DNA of 64,000 nucleotides from Streptomyces sp. Ncost-T10-10d (GCF_900091955.1 NZ_FMDF01000044.1:87050-151049); one strand, 5' to 3'. Numbered from the stretch's first letter, positions 44,760-54,425 are shown. Program-made: numbers and translations. The notes: generated from the letters alone by a model not told the origin.

Positions 44760-45605
44760 GTGGAAGCCAACACTCGTAGCACCGGGCGTCTACCAGCTGC
44801 CTTCCTGACGCCGGGATCCTCTTCGTTCATGGATTTCCTGTCCGACCACTCTCCCGAGATGCTCCCGGGCAACCGGAACCTGCCGCCTCTGCAGGGGGCC
44901 ATCGAGGCGCCGCACGGGACGACCATCGTCGCGGCGACGTTCCCCGGCGGCGTGGTCCTGGCCGGCGACCGGCGGGCGACCATGGGCAACATGATCGCGC
45001 AGCGCGACATCGAGAAGGTCTTCCCGGCCGACGAGTATTCGGCGGTGGGCATCGCCGGCACGGCCGGACTGGCCGTGGAGATGGTCAAGCTCTTCCAGCT
45101 GGAGCTGGAGCACTTCGAGAAGGTCGAGGGCGCCCAGCTCTCCCTGGAGGGCAAGGCGAACCGGCTCTCCACGATGATCCGCAGCAATCTGGCGATGGCC
45201 ATGCAGGGCCTCGCCGTCGTGCCGCTCTTCGCCGGCTTCGACGTCGACCGCGGGAAGGGCCGGATCTTCTCGTACGACGTCACCGGCGGCCGCTCCGAGG
45301 AACACGGATACGCTGCCACCGGCTCGGGGTCGATCTTCGCCCGTGGTTCGATGAAGAAGCTCTACCACGAGGATCTGACGGAGCAGCAGGCCCTCACCCT
45401 GGTCGTGCAGGCGCTGTACGACGCCGCGGACGACGACTCGGCGACCGGCGGTCCCGATGTGGCCCGGCGGATCTACCCGATCGTCACCGTCATCACCGAC
45501 GAGGGCTTCCGGAAGCTGGCCGAGGCGGAATCCTCCGAGATCGCCCGCTCGATTCTGGAACGCCGGTTGGAGCAGCCCGACGGCCCGCGCGCCGCGCTGC
45601 TCTGA
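44760..45605 (+). CDS. prcB: Proteasome 20S beta subunit
   Basis: 281 residues. The N-terminal about 53 residues are a propeptide ending in APHG; processing would expose Thr54 of [19 protein letters not shown], the catalytic N-terminal nucleophile. [20 protein letters not shown] and [12 protein letters not shown] are typical of the beta fold. GTG 44760 follows GGAGGGAAA. It assembles with PrcA into the alpha7-beta7-beta7-alpha7 core. The start of prcA is 57 bp downstream. Confidence 0.97.
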   Translation: MEANTRSTGRLPAAFLTPGSSSFMDFLSDHSPEMLPGNRNLPPLQGAIEAPHGTTIVAATFPGGVVLAGDRRATMGNMIAQRDIEKVFPADEYSAVGIAGTAGLAVEMVKLFQLELEHFEKVEGAQLSLEGKANRLSTMIRSNLAMAMQGLAVVPLFAGFDVDRGKGRIFSYDVTGGRSEEHGYAATGSGSIFARGSMKKLYHEDLTEQQALTLVVQALYDAADDDSATGGPDVARRIYPIVTVITDEGFRKLAEAESSEIARSILERRLEQPDGPRAALL

Positions 45606-45662
45606 TCCCGTTCCGCTGCTTCTTCGATGCTCTTGTCACTGACAGAAAGGGACGGATAACCG

Positions 45663-46505
45663 GTGTCGACGCCGTTCTATGTCTCACCTCAGCAGGCCAT
45701 GGCCGACCGGGCGGAATACGCCCGGAAGGGCATCGCCCGTGGTCGCAGCCTTGTTGTGCTGCAGTACGCCGACGGCATTGTGTTCGTCGGCGAGAACCCG
45801 TCCCGTGCGCTGCACAAGTTCAGCGAGATCTATGACCGGATCGGTTTCGCCGCCGCCGGCAAGTACAACGAGTACGAGAATCTGCGCATCGGCGGTGTGC
45901 GCTACGCGGATCTGCGCGGATACACCTACGACCGTGACGATGTGACAGCCCGTGGGCTGGCCAATGTCTATGCGCAGACGCTGGGCACCATCTTCTCCAG
46001 TGCGGCCGAGAAGCCGTACGAGGTGGAGCTGGTGGTCGCCGAGGTCGGCACCGAGCCGGAGGGCGACCAGATCTATCGGCTGCCGCACGACGGCTCGATC
46101 GTCGACGAGCACGGATCGGTCGCGGTCGGCGGAAATGCCGAGCAGATCAGCACCTTCCTGGACCAGCGGCACCGCGACGGCATGACGCTCGCCGAGGCGC
46201 TCAAGCTGGCGGTGCAGGCGCTGTCCCGCGATCCCAACGGCAGCGAGCGGGAGATCCCCGCGGAGCGGCTGGAAGTCGCGGTCCTGGACCGTACGAGGCC
46301 GCAGCAGCGGAAGTTCAAGCGGATCGTCGGCCGGCAGCTGGCGCGGCTGCTGGAGGCGGACGGCGGCACCGCACCGACGGACGCGCCCTCCGACATCGAG
46401 GACGGCGAGGGGGCTGAGTCCTCCGGGACGGAGTCCCCTGCGAGCACGACGGATGTCACCAAGCCCACCGATTCCGGTAGGGACGCGGAGTCCTCCGAGG
46501 AATAG
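45663..46505 (+). CDS. prcA: Proteasome 20S alpha subunit
   Basis: 280 residues. It begins [22 protein letters not shown], the gate-forming tail and H0 helix, then [20 protein letters not shown], typical of actinobacterial alpha subunits. The last about 45 residues are an acidic Ser/Thr/Glu-rich extension ([19 protein letters not shown]). GTG 45663 follows AAGGGA. It forms the outer rings that dock ARC. A terminator follows. Confidence 0.97.
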   Translation: MSTPFYVSPQQAMADRAEYARKGIARGRSLVVLQYADGIVFVGENPSRALHKFSEIYDRIGFAAAGKYNEYENLRIGGVRYADLRGYTYDRDDVTARGLANVYAQTLGTIFSSAAEKPYEVELVVAEVGTEPEGDQIYRLPHDGSIVDEHGSVAVGGNAEQISTFLDQRHRDGMTLAEALKLAVQALSRDPNGSEREIPAERLEVAVLDRTRPQQRKFKRIVGRQLARLLEADGGTAPTDAPSDIEDGEGAESSGTESPASTTDVTKPTDSGRDAESSEE

Positions 46506-46517
46506 CCCGCGCTGTGC

Positions 46518-46556
46518 CGGTGCCCCGGACCGCCTTCCCGGCGGGCCGGGGCACCG
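46518..46556. terminator. Bidirectional terminator after prcA
   Basis: CGGTGCCCCGG pairs exactly with CCGGGGCACCG around a 17-nt loop. It is convergent with the LacI gene, whose stop it touches. Confidence 0.8.
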
Positions 46557-47603
46557 TCATGAACGCTGACCGTCCGCGGGCGGAGGCGCCGCGGAGCCCC
46601 GTGCGACCAGGTGCACGGGCAGGCTGCCGGGCTCGGCCGGGCGGCCGTCCAGGACCGCCAGGAGGGCGGCCATGCCGCGTTCGCCGACCTGCTCGGCGGG
46701 CAGCTGCACGGTGGTGAGCTCCGGTTCGACGGCCGTGGCCAGGGCCAGATCGTCGAAACCGGTGACGGAGAGGTCGTCGGGGACGCGGAGCCCCAGCCTG
46801 CGGGCAGCCTTGCAGGCGCCCGCGGCGAGGATGTCGTCGTCGCAGACGATGGCGGTGGGCCGGGGGCCAGAGGCGCCGAGTGCGTGCTCCGCTTCTTCGC
46901 GGCCTGCCTGTACGTCGAGCGGCGCCGTGACGGTCCTTACGGAGGTACCGGGCACCGCCCCCAGGGCGTCGTGGAGCGCCTGGGCACGGACCGCGAAGGT
47001 CCAGGTGTCGACCGCCGACGCAAGGTGGACGAAGCGGCGGTGCCCCAGCGCGAGCAGATGCTCTGCGACCTGCCGCATGCCGTCGGCGATGTCGAGGTTG
47101 ACCCGTGCCGCGACGCCTGTGTCCGCCGGGTCGCTGTCGAGCATGACCAGCGGCAGGCCGGCGCCGCGCAGCACGTCCAGTGCGCCGGCGGCCATGGAGG
47201 AGGCGATCACCCCGTCGAGGGAGGCGCGCGCCGAGGCGAAGGGATCCCTGGCCGACCCCGTGCCTTCGGGGGACGGGTAGAGGACGACCCCGAAGCCGTG
47301 TTCGGCGGCGACCACGGCGGCGCCTGTGTAGACGCGTGCGAAGAATTCGTTGGTGAGCGCGGGGACGACCAGCAGCGCGGTCCTGGTGCGGCCCAGGCGG
47401 AGGCTGCGGGCCGCGAGATTGGGCTGGTAGCCGAGTTCGTGCGCCGCGTGCCGTACACGGTCGGCGGTGGCCTCGGAGACCCTGCCTCGCCATTTGTCGC
47501 CGAACACGAGGGAGACGGTGGCCTGCGAGACGCCCGCGGCCCGCGCGACATCGCGGCTCGTGGGCCGGGCCGGGGCGGGCTGTGACTGTGGTGCGCTGGT
47601 CAC
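46557..47603 (-). CDS. LacI-family transcriptional regulator
   Basis: 348 residues. The helix-turn-helix is TSRDVARAAGVSQATVSLVF followed by the hinge LGYQPNLAARSLRLGRT. The periplasmic-binding-like effector domain has LLVVPALTNEFFARVYTGA, GVIASSM, LVMLDSDPAD, and VTGFDDLALATAVEPELTTV. GTG 47603 follows GGAGG. It is divergent from an MFS transporter with a TACGTA-based operator between them, so it probably represses that exporter and itself. The pair sits between prcA and pafA, a layout I recall as also present in S. coelicolor. Confidence 0.9.
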   Translation of the reverse strand: MTSAPQSQPAPARPTSRDVARAAGVSQATVSLVFGDKWRGRVSEATADRVRHAAHELGYQPNLAARSLRLGRTRTALLVVPALTNEFFARVYTGAAVVAAEHGFGVVLYPSPEGTGSARDPFASARASLDGVIASSMAAGALDVLRGAGLPLVMLDSDPADTGVAARVNLDIADGMRQVAEHLLALGHRRFVHLASAVDTWTFAVRAQALHDALGAVPGTSVRTVTAPLDVQAGREEAEHALGASGPRPTAIVCDDDILAAGACKAARRLGLRVPDDLSVTGFDDLALATAVEPELTTVQLPAEQVGERGMAALLAVLDGRPAEPGSLPVHLVARGSAAPPPADGQRS

Positions 47604-47665
47604 TCGGGCCTCCGGGCCGGTCGGGGGCAGGCGCCGTGAGGTGGACCTGCGGACTGGGCACATGG

Positions 47666-47691
47666 TACGTATGAACTCGACGTTATACGTA
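47666..47691. promoter_or_regulatory. Shared operator between LacI and MFS genes
   Basis: TACGTAT (47666-47672) and ATACGTA (47685-47691) form an inverted repeat. Each half is itself built on TACGTA, and the two copies are 20 bp apart. Confidence 0.55.
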
Positions 47692-47735
47692 AAACCTCAG
47701 GGTGCCGCAGAGTGCCCGAGAGAGAGGGGCGGGAC

Positions 47736-48995
47736 ATGGCCGCGGGATTTCTGGACATCCTCCGGGCGCGGCATGCCGCCCGGCTGCTGGCAGGGACCCT
47801 GGTGGGGCGGCTCCCCAGCGGCACCGCCCATATCGCGATCGTGCTGTTCACCCGGGCCGAGGGCGGCAGCTACACCCTCGCCGGCGCGCTCGCCGCCGTG
47901 TACGGGCTGTCCACCGCGGTCGGACAGCCGCTGCTGGGCCGCGCCGTGGACCTGTACGGCCAGCCGCGGGTCCAGCTCCCGGCCTCCGTGGTGTCGGCGC
48001 TGGGCATGGCCCTGCTGGCACTGGTGGGCCTGGAGTCACTGCCGCTGGCCTATGGGGCGGTGATGGTGGCAGGTGTGTTCACCCCGCCACTGGAGGGCGG
48101 TCTGCGGGCCCTGTGGCCGAGCGTCCTGGGCGGCGAGGACCGGGTGCACCGGGCGTACGCGATGGACGCCGTCGCCCAGGAGGTCATGTTCACCCTGGGC
48201 CCGCTGCTGGTGACGCTGCTCGTCTCCCTCTGGTCGCCCGCCGCCGCCCTGCTCGTCATCAACGCGATAGGGGTCCTGGGGGCGCTCTCCGTCGTCCTCT
48301 CCGAACCCTCCCGCGCCTGGCGTTCCGCGCCCCGTGAGGCGCACTGGCTGGGTGCGCTGCGCTCGCCGGGACTGCTGGCGCTGCTCGGCTCGTTCTTCTT
48401 CGTGGGGCTCGCGCTCGGTTCGATCACGGTGGCCGGGGTGGCGTACGCCGACGACCACGGCCGGGAGTCGGTGTACGGCTGGCTGATGGCCGCGCTCGGG
48501 CTGGGTGCGCTGGTCGGTGGTGCGGTGTACGGGGCGCGGCAGTGGGCCGGGGCTCCGGAGCGTCGGCTGCGCGTCATCGTCGCGCTGCTGGCGCTGGGCT
48601 ATCTGCCGCTGATGCTCACCCCGGGGGTGGTCGCCATGACCGCTCTGGCAGCAGTGGCCGGAGTCTTTCTGGCGCCCGCGATCGCGTGCTCGTTCATCGT
48701 GGTCGACCGGCACGCTCCGCAGGGCACGGTGACCGAGGCGTTCTCCTGGTTGGTGACGACGTTCGGAGTGGGCGCGGCGGCGGGAACGGCCGTCGCGGGC
48801 CCGGCCGTCGAGTTGGGCGGCACGACGTGGAGCTTTGCCGTCGCGGGGGCCGGCGGGGTGGCGGCGCTGTTGGTCCTGCTTGCCACGGGAAAGGTCCTCG
48901 CAGTTCCCGGGCGTACGGCTGTTGCTGTACAAGGATCGGAAAATGATCGAAACGGTGCTGTCGAACCCGGTTTCAGCTCAGGCCATCAGGCGTAA
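47736..48995 (+). CDS. MFS transporter
   Basis: 419 residues with about twelve membrane segments of the major facilitator fold. It has a LPSGTAHIAIVLFTRAEG entry helix, GRAVDLYGQPRV as a motif-A-like loop, and FVGLALGSITVAGVAYADD in the second half. ATG 47736 follows AGAGGGGCGGGAC; an in-frame GTG at 47712 would add eight residues. Substrate unknown; close relatives are often annotated as drug exporters. Its stop codon lies inside the -10-like TAATGT of pafA. Confidence 0.87.
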   Translation: MAAGFLDILRARHAARLLAGTLVGRLPSGTAHIAIVLFTRAEGGSYTLAGALAAVYGLSTAVGQPLLGRAVDLYGQPRVQLPASVVSALGMALLALVGLESLPLAYGAVMVAGVFTPPLEGGLRALWPSVLGGEDRVHRAYAMDAVAQEVMFTLGPLLVTLLVSLWSPAAALLVINAIGVLGALSVVLSEPSRAWRSAPREAHWLGALRSPGLLALLGSFFFVGLALGSITVAGVAYADDHGRESVYGWLMAALGLGALVGGAVYGARQWAGAPERRLRVIVALLALGYLPLMLTPGVVAMTALAAVAGVFLAPAIACSFIVVDRHAPQGTVTEAFSWLVTTFGVGAAAGTAVAGPAVELGGTTWSFAVAGAGGVAALLVLLATGKVLAVPGRTAVAVQGSENDRNGAVEPGFSSGHQA

Positions 48996-48998
48996 TGT
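48993..48998 (+). promoter_or_regulatory. -10 hexamer of a probable leaderless pafA transcript
   Basis: TAATGT, overlapping the MFS stop codon, lies 6 nt before ATG 49005, and no Shine-Dalgarno is present. Confidence 0.45.
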
Positions 48999-49004
48999 TC
49001 AGTC

Positions 49005-50366
49005 ATGGACCGCCGCATTTTCGGGCTGGAGAACGAGTACGGCGTCACGTGCACGTTCAGGGGACAGCGCCGACTGTCTCCTGATGAAGTGGCGCGCTAC
49101 CTCTTCCGCCGTGTTGTGTCATGGGGCCGCAGCAGCAATGTCTTTCTGCGGAACGGCGCCCGCCTCTACCTCGACGTGGGATCGCATCCGGAATATGCAA
49201 CCCCCGAATGCGACAACCTGACCGAGCTGGTCACCCACGACAAGGCCGGCGAGCGCATTCTCGAAGGCCTGCTCGTCGACGCCGAACGCCGCCTGCACGA
49301 GGAGGGAATCGCGGGCGACGTCTATCTCTTCAAGAACAACACCGACTCGGCGGGAAACTCCTACGGATGCCACGAGAACTATCTCGTGGCGCGGCACGGA
49401 GAATTCTCCCGGCTCGCGGACATCCTCATTCCCTTCCTCGTCACCAGGCAACTGATCTGCGGCGCGGGAAAGGTGCTGCAGACACCGCGGGGCGCCGTCT
49501 ACTGCGTCAGCCAGCGCGCCGAGCACATCTGGGAGGGCGTCAGCTCCGCCACGACGCGCTCCCGCCCGATCATCAACACGCGTGACGAGCCGCATGCGGA
49601 CGCGGAGCGGTACCGTCGCCTCCACGTCATCGTCGGCGACTCCAACATGTCCGAGACGACCATGCTGCTCAAGGTGGGCGCGACCGATCTGGTGCTCCGC
49701 ATGATCGAGGCGGGCACCGTGATGCGGGATCTGACGCTGGAGAACCCGATCCGGGCGATCCGCGAGGTCAGTCACGACACCACGGGGCAGCGCAAGGTGC
49801 GCCTGGCCAGTGGCCGCGAGGCGTCCGCCATCGAGGTGCAGCGCGAGTACTACGAGAAGGCCGTCGACTTCGTCGACCGCCGTGGCATCCGCACCGGAAC
49901 CGTCGCTCAGGTCCTGGAGCTGTGGGGCCGTACGCTCGACGCGGTCGAGGCCGAGGACCTCGACCGGATCGAGACCGAGATCGACTGGGTGATGAAGTAC
50001 AAGCTCATCGAGCGGTACCGGGCGAAGCACAACATGACCATGTCGCACCCGCGGGTCGCCCAGATAGACCTCGCGTACCACGACATCCACCGCCGCCGCG
50101 GCCTGTACTACCTGCTGGAGCGCAAGGGACAGGCCGCCCGTGTCTGCAACGACCTGAAGATCTTCGAGGGCAAGTCCGTGCCCCCGCAGACGACCAGGGC
50201 GCGGCTGCGCGGTGACTTCATCCGCAGGGCCCAGGAACAGCGGCGGGACTTCACCGTCGACTGGGTCCATCTCAAGCTCAACGACCAGGCGCAGCGCACG
50301 GTGTTGTGCAAGGACCCGTTCCGTTCGGTGGACGACCGAGTGGAGAAGCTGATCGCGGGTATGTGA
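49005..50366 (+). CDS. pafA: Pup ligase
   Basis: 453 residues of the Pup ligase/deamidase family. It opens [20 protein letters not shown], with the Mg-ATP Glu near residue 9, and has [17 protein letters not shown] with the catalytic Asp. [20 protein letters not shown] and [20 protein letters not shown] follow. It lacks the Dop insert. It joins the C-terminal Glu of deamidated Pup to substrate lysines. A hairpin ends the gene and pafB-pafC are 1.6 kb downstream. Confidence 0.96.
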   Translation: MDRRIFGLENEYGVTCTFRGQRRLSPDEVARYLFRRVVSWGRSSNVFLRNGARLYLDVGSHPEYATPECDNLTELVTHDKAGERILEGLLVDAERRLHEEGIAGDVYLFKNNTDSAGNSYGCHENYLVARHGEFSRLADILIPFLVTRQLICGAGKVLQTPRGAVYCVSQRAEHIWEGVSSATTRSRPIINTRDEPHADAERYRRLHVIVGDSNMSETTMLLKVGATDLVLRMIEAGTVMRDLTLENPIRAIREVSHDTTGQRKVRLASGREASAIEVQREYYEKAVDFVDRRGIRTGTVAQVLELWGRTLDAVEAEDLDRIETEIDWVMKYKLIERYRAKHNMTMSHPRVAQIDLAYHDIHRRRGLYYLLERKGQAARVCNDLKIFEGKSVPPQTTRARLRGDFIRRAQEQRRDFTVDWVHLKLNDQAQRTVLCKDPFRSVDDRVEKLIAGM

Positions 50367-50403
50367 GCCGGCAACAGGACAACCTCGGCTCCCGACGCGA
50401 CGC

Positions 50404-50432
50404 GGGCCCCGTACGTTCCTCGTACGGGGCCC
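50404..50432 (+). terminator. pafA terminator
   Basis: GGGCCCCGTACG and its exact complement flank TTCCT. A TAGAGT hexamer (50444-50449) for the next gene follows. Confidence 0.88.
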
Positions 50433-50493
50433 TGCGTACGCCCTAGAGTGTCGAGGACTAAAACAACTGTGCCGTCTGAGATCTGAGGAACAA

Positions 50494-51447
50494 GTGCGCC
50501 GACTTGCCGGCCTTCTCGTCGTCCCCCTGTTGCTGCTGACAGCGGCCTGCGGTCACGAAAAGGGCTCCGCTTCCAATTCCGCTTCCGCTTCCGCCGCGTC
50601 CAAGGACGGGTTCCCCGCGATCACCGCGGGCGCGAAGTTCGGCGAGAAGCCCACCCTGTCCAAGGGCACAGGGAACCCGCCCAAGGAGCTGAAGACCAGG
50701 GTCATCAGCCAGGGTGACGGCGCCACGCTCAAGAACGGCGACGCGATCCAGGTCAACTACCTCGGGCAGGCCTGGGACTCCGACAAGCCGTTCGACAACA
50801 GCTTCGACCGCAAGCAGCCGTTCGATCTCACCCTCGGCGCCGGCATGGTCATCCAGGGCTGGGACAAGGGCCTCGCCGGCCAGAAGGTCGGCAGCCGGGT
50901 CGAGCTGGTCATTCCGCCGGATCTCGGTTACGGGGCGCAGGGCCAGGGCGACATCAAGCCGAACGCCACGCTCGTCTTCGTCGTCGACATTCTGAAGTCG
51001 ACGCAGATCCCGACGTCCGCCAAGGGCACCGCGGTCGCCCAGGACAATGTCGACCTGCCCAAGGTCGGAACCAACACCGACGGCAAGGCCCCCAAGGTCA
51101 CCGTCCCCACCAAGACCGACCCGCCGAAGAAGCTCGTCTCCAATTACATCCTGGAGTCCAAGGGCGACGTCGTGAAGGACACCGACAGCGTCGTCGTGAA
51201 CTACGTGGGGCTGCTGTGGAAGGACGGCAAGACGTTCGACAGCACCTACAGCGCGGGCAAGACGCAGACCTTCCCGCTGGCCCAGGTCACCCTGAAGGGG
51301 CTCAAGAACGGTCTGGTCGGCAAGAAGATCGGCAGTCGTGTGCTCCTTGTCATCCCGCCGGACCAGGGGTTCGGTGACAAGGCGCAGCAGACCATCCCCG
51401 CGAAGTCCACGCTGGTGTTCGCCGTGGACATCCTGGCGAAGATGTAA
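50494..51447 (+). CDS. FKBP-type peptidyl-prolyl isomerase lipoprotein with two FKBP domains
   Basis: 317 residues. The lipoprotein signal is RRLAGLLVVPLLLLTAAC-G. Two FKBP domains follow: one ending GTVVPPDLGYGAQGQGD-like VIPPDLGYGAQG, the other VIPPDQGFGDKAQQTIPAKS. Both have the YLGxxW-type (VNYLGQAWDSDKPFDNSF, VNYVGLLWKDGKTFDSTY) core. It probably folds exported proteins outside the membrane. GTG 50494 follows GAGGAA. The next gene encodes a single-domain FKBP 43 bp downstream. Confidence 0.92.
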   Translation: MRRLAGLLVVPLLLLTAACGHEKGSASNSASASAASKDGFPAITAGAKFGEKPTLSKGTGNPPKELKTRVISQGDGATLKNGDAIQVNYLGQAWDSDKPFDNSFDRKQPFDLTLGAGMVIQGWDKGLAGQKVGSRVELVIPPDLGYGAQGQGDIKPNATLVFVVDILKSTQIPTSAKGTAVAQDNVDLPKVGTNTDGKAPKVTVPTKTDPPKKLVSNYILESKGDVVKDTDSVVVNYVGLLWKDGKTFDSTYSAGKTQTFPLAQVTLKGLKNGLVGKKIGSRVLLVIPPDQGFGDKAQQTIPAKSTLVFAVDILAKM

Positions 51448-51490
51448 GACTGTCCCGGTTGCCCAGTTCATCAGTAAGAGGAGCAAGTCA

Positions 51491-51865
51491 GTGAGCATCG
51501 AGAAGCCCGAGATCGACTTCCCGGGTGGCGAGCCGCCGGCCGACCTGGAGATCAAGGACATCTGGGAAGGCGACGGCGCGGTGGCCGAGGCGGGCGCCAC
51601 CGTCTCCGTCCACTACGTGGGCGTGGCCTTCTCCACCGGCGAGGAGTTCGACGCCTCCTGGAACCGCGGCACCCCGCTGCAGTTCCAGCTCGGTGCCGGC
51701 CAGGTCATCTCCGGCTGGGACCGGGGCGTGCAGGGCATGAAGGTCGGCGGCCGTCGCCAGCTGACCATCCCCGCGCACCTCGCGTACGGCGACCGCGGCG
51801 CCGGTGGCGGCCGTATCGCCCCCGGCGAGACCCTGATCTTCGTCTGCGACCTGGTCGCCGTCTGA
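51491..51865 (+). CDS. Small cytoplasmic FKBP-type peptidyl-prolyl isomerase
   Basis: 124 residues with no signal peptide. A single FKBP domain is complete: VHYVGVAFSTGEEFDASWNR, LGAGQVISGWDRGVQGMKVG and GRRQLTIPAHLAYGDRGAGG. GTG 51491 follows GAGGAG. It is in tandem with the lipoprotein FKBP and closed by a T-rich terminator. Confidence 0.93.
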   Translation: MSIEKPEIDFPGGEPPADLEIKDIWEGDGAVAEAGATVSVHYVGVAFSTGEEFDASWNRGTPLQFQLGAGQVISGWDRGVQGMKVGGRRQLTIPAHLAYGDRGAGGGRIAPGETLIFVCDLVAV

Positions 51866-51883
51866 TCCGCAGCCGTGCGCTAC

Positions 51884-51913
51884 GAGGGCCCGTGCCTGGG
51901 GGCACGGGCCCTC
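51884..51913 (+). terminator. Terminator after the FKBP pair
   Basis: GAGGGCCCGTGCC and its exact complement flank TGGG and are followed by GCTTTTG. Confidence 0.92.
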
Positions 51914-51978
51914 GCTTTTGTCCGGACACCGCGGAGCGGTACGGTCGACGGTCGTAGAGCAAAACAGAAAGGGCGTCG

Positions 51979-52932
51979 ATGGCGATTGCCAAGGCCGAGC
52001 GGCTGATGAACCTGGCCCTGTGTCTGCTGGGGACCCGGCGCCCGCTGAGCAAGCGCGAGCTGCGCGGCTCCATCGAGGCCTACCTGGAAGCGGGTTCCGA
52101 CGACGCCTTCAACCGGATGTTCGAGCGCGACAAGGACGATCTGCGGGAGCTCGGTCTGATCATCGAGACCGTGGAGAACCTGGACGGCGACACGGGATAT
52201 CTCGCCCGCCGCGACAGCAACCGGCTGCCCCCGATCACGCTGGACGCCGAGGAGGCCGCCGCACTCGGCCTGGCCGCCAAGGTGTGGCAGCAGGCGCGGC
52301 TGGCCGGTGCGGCCAGCGGAGCGCTGCAGAAGCTGCGGGCCGCGGGTATGCCGGAGGCCGAGGACGCGTACGAGGTCCACAGCGCCCTCGAACCCCGTAT
52401 CCCGGTTCATGAGGCCGCGTTCGAGCCGTTGATGCTGGCCTGCCGGGACCGCCGCCCGGTGACCTTCGACTACCGCAAGGCCAACGCCGCCCGGCCCGAG
52501 CAGCGCCAGGTCGAGCCGTGGACGCTGGAGTGCTGGCGCGGCCACTGGTATCTGGCCGGCTGGGACCGGGACCGCGGCGCCGAGCGGGTGTTCCGGCTCT
52601 CCCGGATCAGCGGCCGGGTCCGCTCCCGGGCCGGGGCCTTCACCGTCGAGGTGCCCGACGTCGTGACCGTCCGCGAGACCGTCGAGAGCTGGGCGGGGGA
52701 GACAGCGACCCGGACCGCGCGGATCAGGCTGCGGGCCGGTGCCGGATACCCGCTGCGCTCGCGCGCCCTATCGGTCCGGGAACTCGGTGACGGGTGGGAC
52801 GAGTTGGAGATTCCGTACGGACACGGCCTGGACGCCTGGCTCGTCGAGTTCGGTCCGGACGTCGTCGTACAGGAACCCGCCGACCTGCGGGCCGATGTGG
52901 TGGACCGGCTGCGCGCCGTGGCCAAGGACTGA
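51979..52932 (+). CDS. pafB: WYL-domain DNA-damage regulator PafB
   Basis: 317 residues. N-terminal winged helix (KAERLMNLALCLLGTRRPLS, FNRMFERDKDDLRELGL), middle helical region, and WYL domain (VEPWTLECWRGHWYLAGWDRDRG, RVFRLSRISG). A C-terminal WCX extension follows. With PafC it forms the heterodimeric transcription factor of the RecA-independent DNA-damage response; in mycobacteria PafBC senses single-stranded nucleic acid. PafC starts 14 bp downstream. AGAAAGGGCG precedes ATG 51979. Confidence 0.92.
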   Translation: MAIAKAERLMNLALCLLGTRRPLSKRELRGSIEAYLEAGSDDAFNRMFERDKDDLRELGLIIETVENLDGDTGYLARRDSNRLPPITLDAEEAAALGLAAKVWQQARLAGAASGALQKLRAAGMPEAEDAYEVHSALEPRIPVHEAAFEPLMLACRDRRPVTFDYRKANAARPEQRQVEPWTLECWRGHWYLAGWDRDRGAERVFRLSRISGRVRSRAGAFTVEVPDVVTVRETVESWAGETATRTARIRLRAGAGYPLRSRALSVRELGDGWDELEIPYGHGLDAWLVEFGPDVVVQEPADLRADVVDRLRAVAKD

Positions 52933-52946
52933 GGGGGACCGTATAC

Positions 52947-53903
52947 ATGGCCACGAACGCGATCGACCAGACCCGCCGGATGCTCTCCCTGGTGACGTAT
53001 CTGCGTGAGCGCCCCGGTGCCCACGTCCAGGACGTCGCCCGCGCCTTCGGGATCACCGAGGACGAGCTGATCTCCGACCTCGACGTGCTGCCCATGTGCG
53101 GTACGAGCTTCCGCGGCGGCGATCTGCTGGACATCGACACCGACGGCGACCGGATCTGGTGGCACAACCCGGACGATGTCGCGGAACCGCTGCGGCTCGC
53201 GGCCGACGAGGCGACGGCGCTCCTGGTAGCCGCCCGCGCCGTGGCCACGCTGCCGGGGCTGCGTGAGAGCGACCGGCAGGCGCTGCTGCGAGCCACCGCG
53301 AAGCTGGAGACCGCGGCCGGTGAGGTGGGGGCGGCGAGCTCGCGGCTTTCGGTCACCTTCGAGTCCGAGGGCGGTGTCTTCGCCGATGTCGACCGGGCGA
53401 TCTCCGAGCGGCGCCGGCTCTGGCTGCGCTACTACTCGCCCGCGCGCGATGAACTCACCGAGCGCGAGGTGGACCCGATCCGGCTGTTCGCCGTGGGACA
53501 TACGTACATGGAGGCCTGGTGCAGGTCCTCCGAGGACCGGCGGACGTTCCGGCTCGACCGGGTCGCCGAGATCCGGCTGCTCGACGAACCGGCCGCGCCG
53601 CCCGAGCTCGAGCTGCGGGATCTGTCCGAAGGGCTCGTCCAGCCGGCGGCCGAGGACCCGGAGGTCGTGGTCGAGGTGGGCCCCGGCGGCCGGTGGGTCG
53701 CCGAGTACTACCCGCACGACAGCGCACAGGAACTGCCCGACGGCGGGCTGCGGATCACCCTGCGCACCCCCGATCCGGCCTCGCTGCGCAGGCTCGCGCT
53801 GCGACTGGGCCGGGACGGCCGCATCGTCTCCCCGCCGGAACTGGCGCAGAGCGCACAGCAGGCGGCCCGTGCGGCGCTCGCTGCCTATGACGGACCGGCC
53901 TGA
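52947..53903 (+). CDS. pafC: WYL-domain DNA-damage regulator PafC
   Basis: 318 residues with the same layout as PafB: winged helix (TRRMLSLVTYLRERPGAHVQ, DVARAFGITEDELISDL), WYL domain (RLWLRYYSPARDELTEREVD, HTYMEAWCRSSEDRRTFRLD) and WCX end (RRLALRLGRDGRIVSPPELA). It is the PafB partner. ATG 52947 has GAGGGGG upstream. Two nearby genes carry its expected promoter pattern (36960-36982 and 56929-56951). Confidence 0.92.
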   Translation: MATNAIDQTRRMLSLVTYLRERPGAHVQDVARAFGITEDELISDLDVLPMCGTSFRGGDLLDIDTDGDRIWWHNPDDVAEPLRLAADEATALLVAARAVATLPGLRESDRQALLRATAKLETAAGEVGAASSRLSVTFESEGGVFADVDRAISERRRLWLRYYSPARDELTEREVDPIRLFAVGHTYMEAWCRSSEDRRTFRLDRVAEIRLLDEPAAPPELELRDLSEGLVQPAAEDPEVVVEVGPGGRWVAEYYPHDSAQELPDGGLRITLRTPDPASLRRLALRLGRDGRIVSPPELAQSAQQAARAALAAYDGPA

Positions 53904-53931
53904 GCGGATACCTGAGGGAGATATGCGCAAT

Positions 53932-54192
53932 ATGTCTGTGGTGTCGGGTGTTCCGACCGTGGTGGTGCCGGAATCCGTACGGTTCAAGGCCGCCTGCCCG
54001 GACTGCCGCGAGCGGTTCGAGCTGGCGGCGGGCGCGATCCGCCTCGCCGTGGGTGCCAGCCGCCGGACGACGTTCTACTCCTTCACCTGCCCGGAGTGCG
54101 GCGCGGCCGTCCGTAAGCCCGCCGGAGAACGGATTGTTGAGCTCCTCACCAGTGGCGGGGTGCGGACGCTGCGCCTCCACACCAGCCTTTAG
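53932..54192 (+). CDS. Small zinc-ribbon protein
   Basis: 86 residues with two CxxC pairs (KAACPDCRERFEL and FTCPECGAAVRKP) spaced as a rubredoxin/zinc-ribbon. The C-terminus ends VRTLRLHTSL. Start ATG 53932 (MSVVSG) has GAGGGAG 11 nt upstream; ATG 53923 is also in frame but too near it. Conserved between pafC and tatA in streptomycetes; function unknown. Confidence 0.7.
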   Translation: MSVVSGVPTVVVPESVRFKAACPDCRERFELAAGAIRLAVGASRRTTFYSFTCPECGAAVRKPAGERIVELLTSGGVRTLRLHTSL

Positions 54193-54227
54193 AACTTCGG
54201 ACACCTAGACACATTGAGGCTCTGCGC

Positions 54228-54425
54228 ATGTTCTGGCCCATGCTCGCCATCGCCCTGGGGTTTCTCGGGATCGCCGTCCTCGGCGTGCTGGCCGTGAAGG
54301 TCTTCATCGAGGCCCAGCGTCTGGGGCGTCAGGTGACGCGCACGACCCGGCGCATCAACCGGGCGGCGGAGGACCTGGAGCGGGCCGCGACGGATCTTGC
54401 CGCCACCGGTGACGCGTTGCGTTAG
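54228..54425 (+). CDS. Small single-pass membrane protein
   Basis: 65 residues. One hydrophobic helix (MLAIALGFLGIAVLGVLAVKV) is followed by a basic amphipathic helix with several Arg (RLGRQVTRTTRRINRAAEDL). It has no recognised family. It sits between the zinc-ribbon gene and tatA. The 258-bp gap after it has no clear gene, and contains a palindrome listed separately. Confidence 0.65.
   Translation: MFWPMLAIALGFLGIAVLGVLAVKVFIEAQRLGRQVTRTTRRINRAAEDLERAATDLAATGDALR

Noticed and set aside
45630..45660. CTGTCAGTG on the minus strand near the prcA start as another PafBC site
   Set aside because: No TAnnnT follows at the required 8-nt distance and no minus-strand gene begins there.
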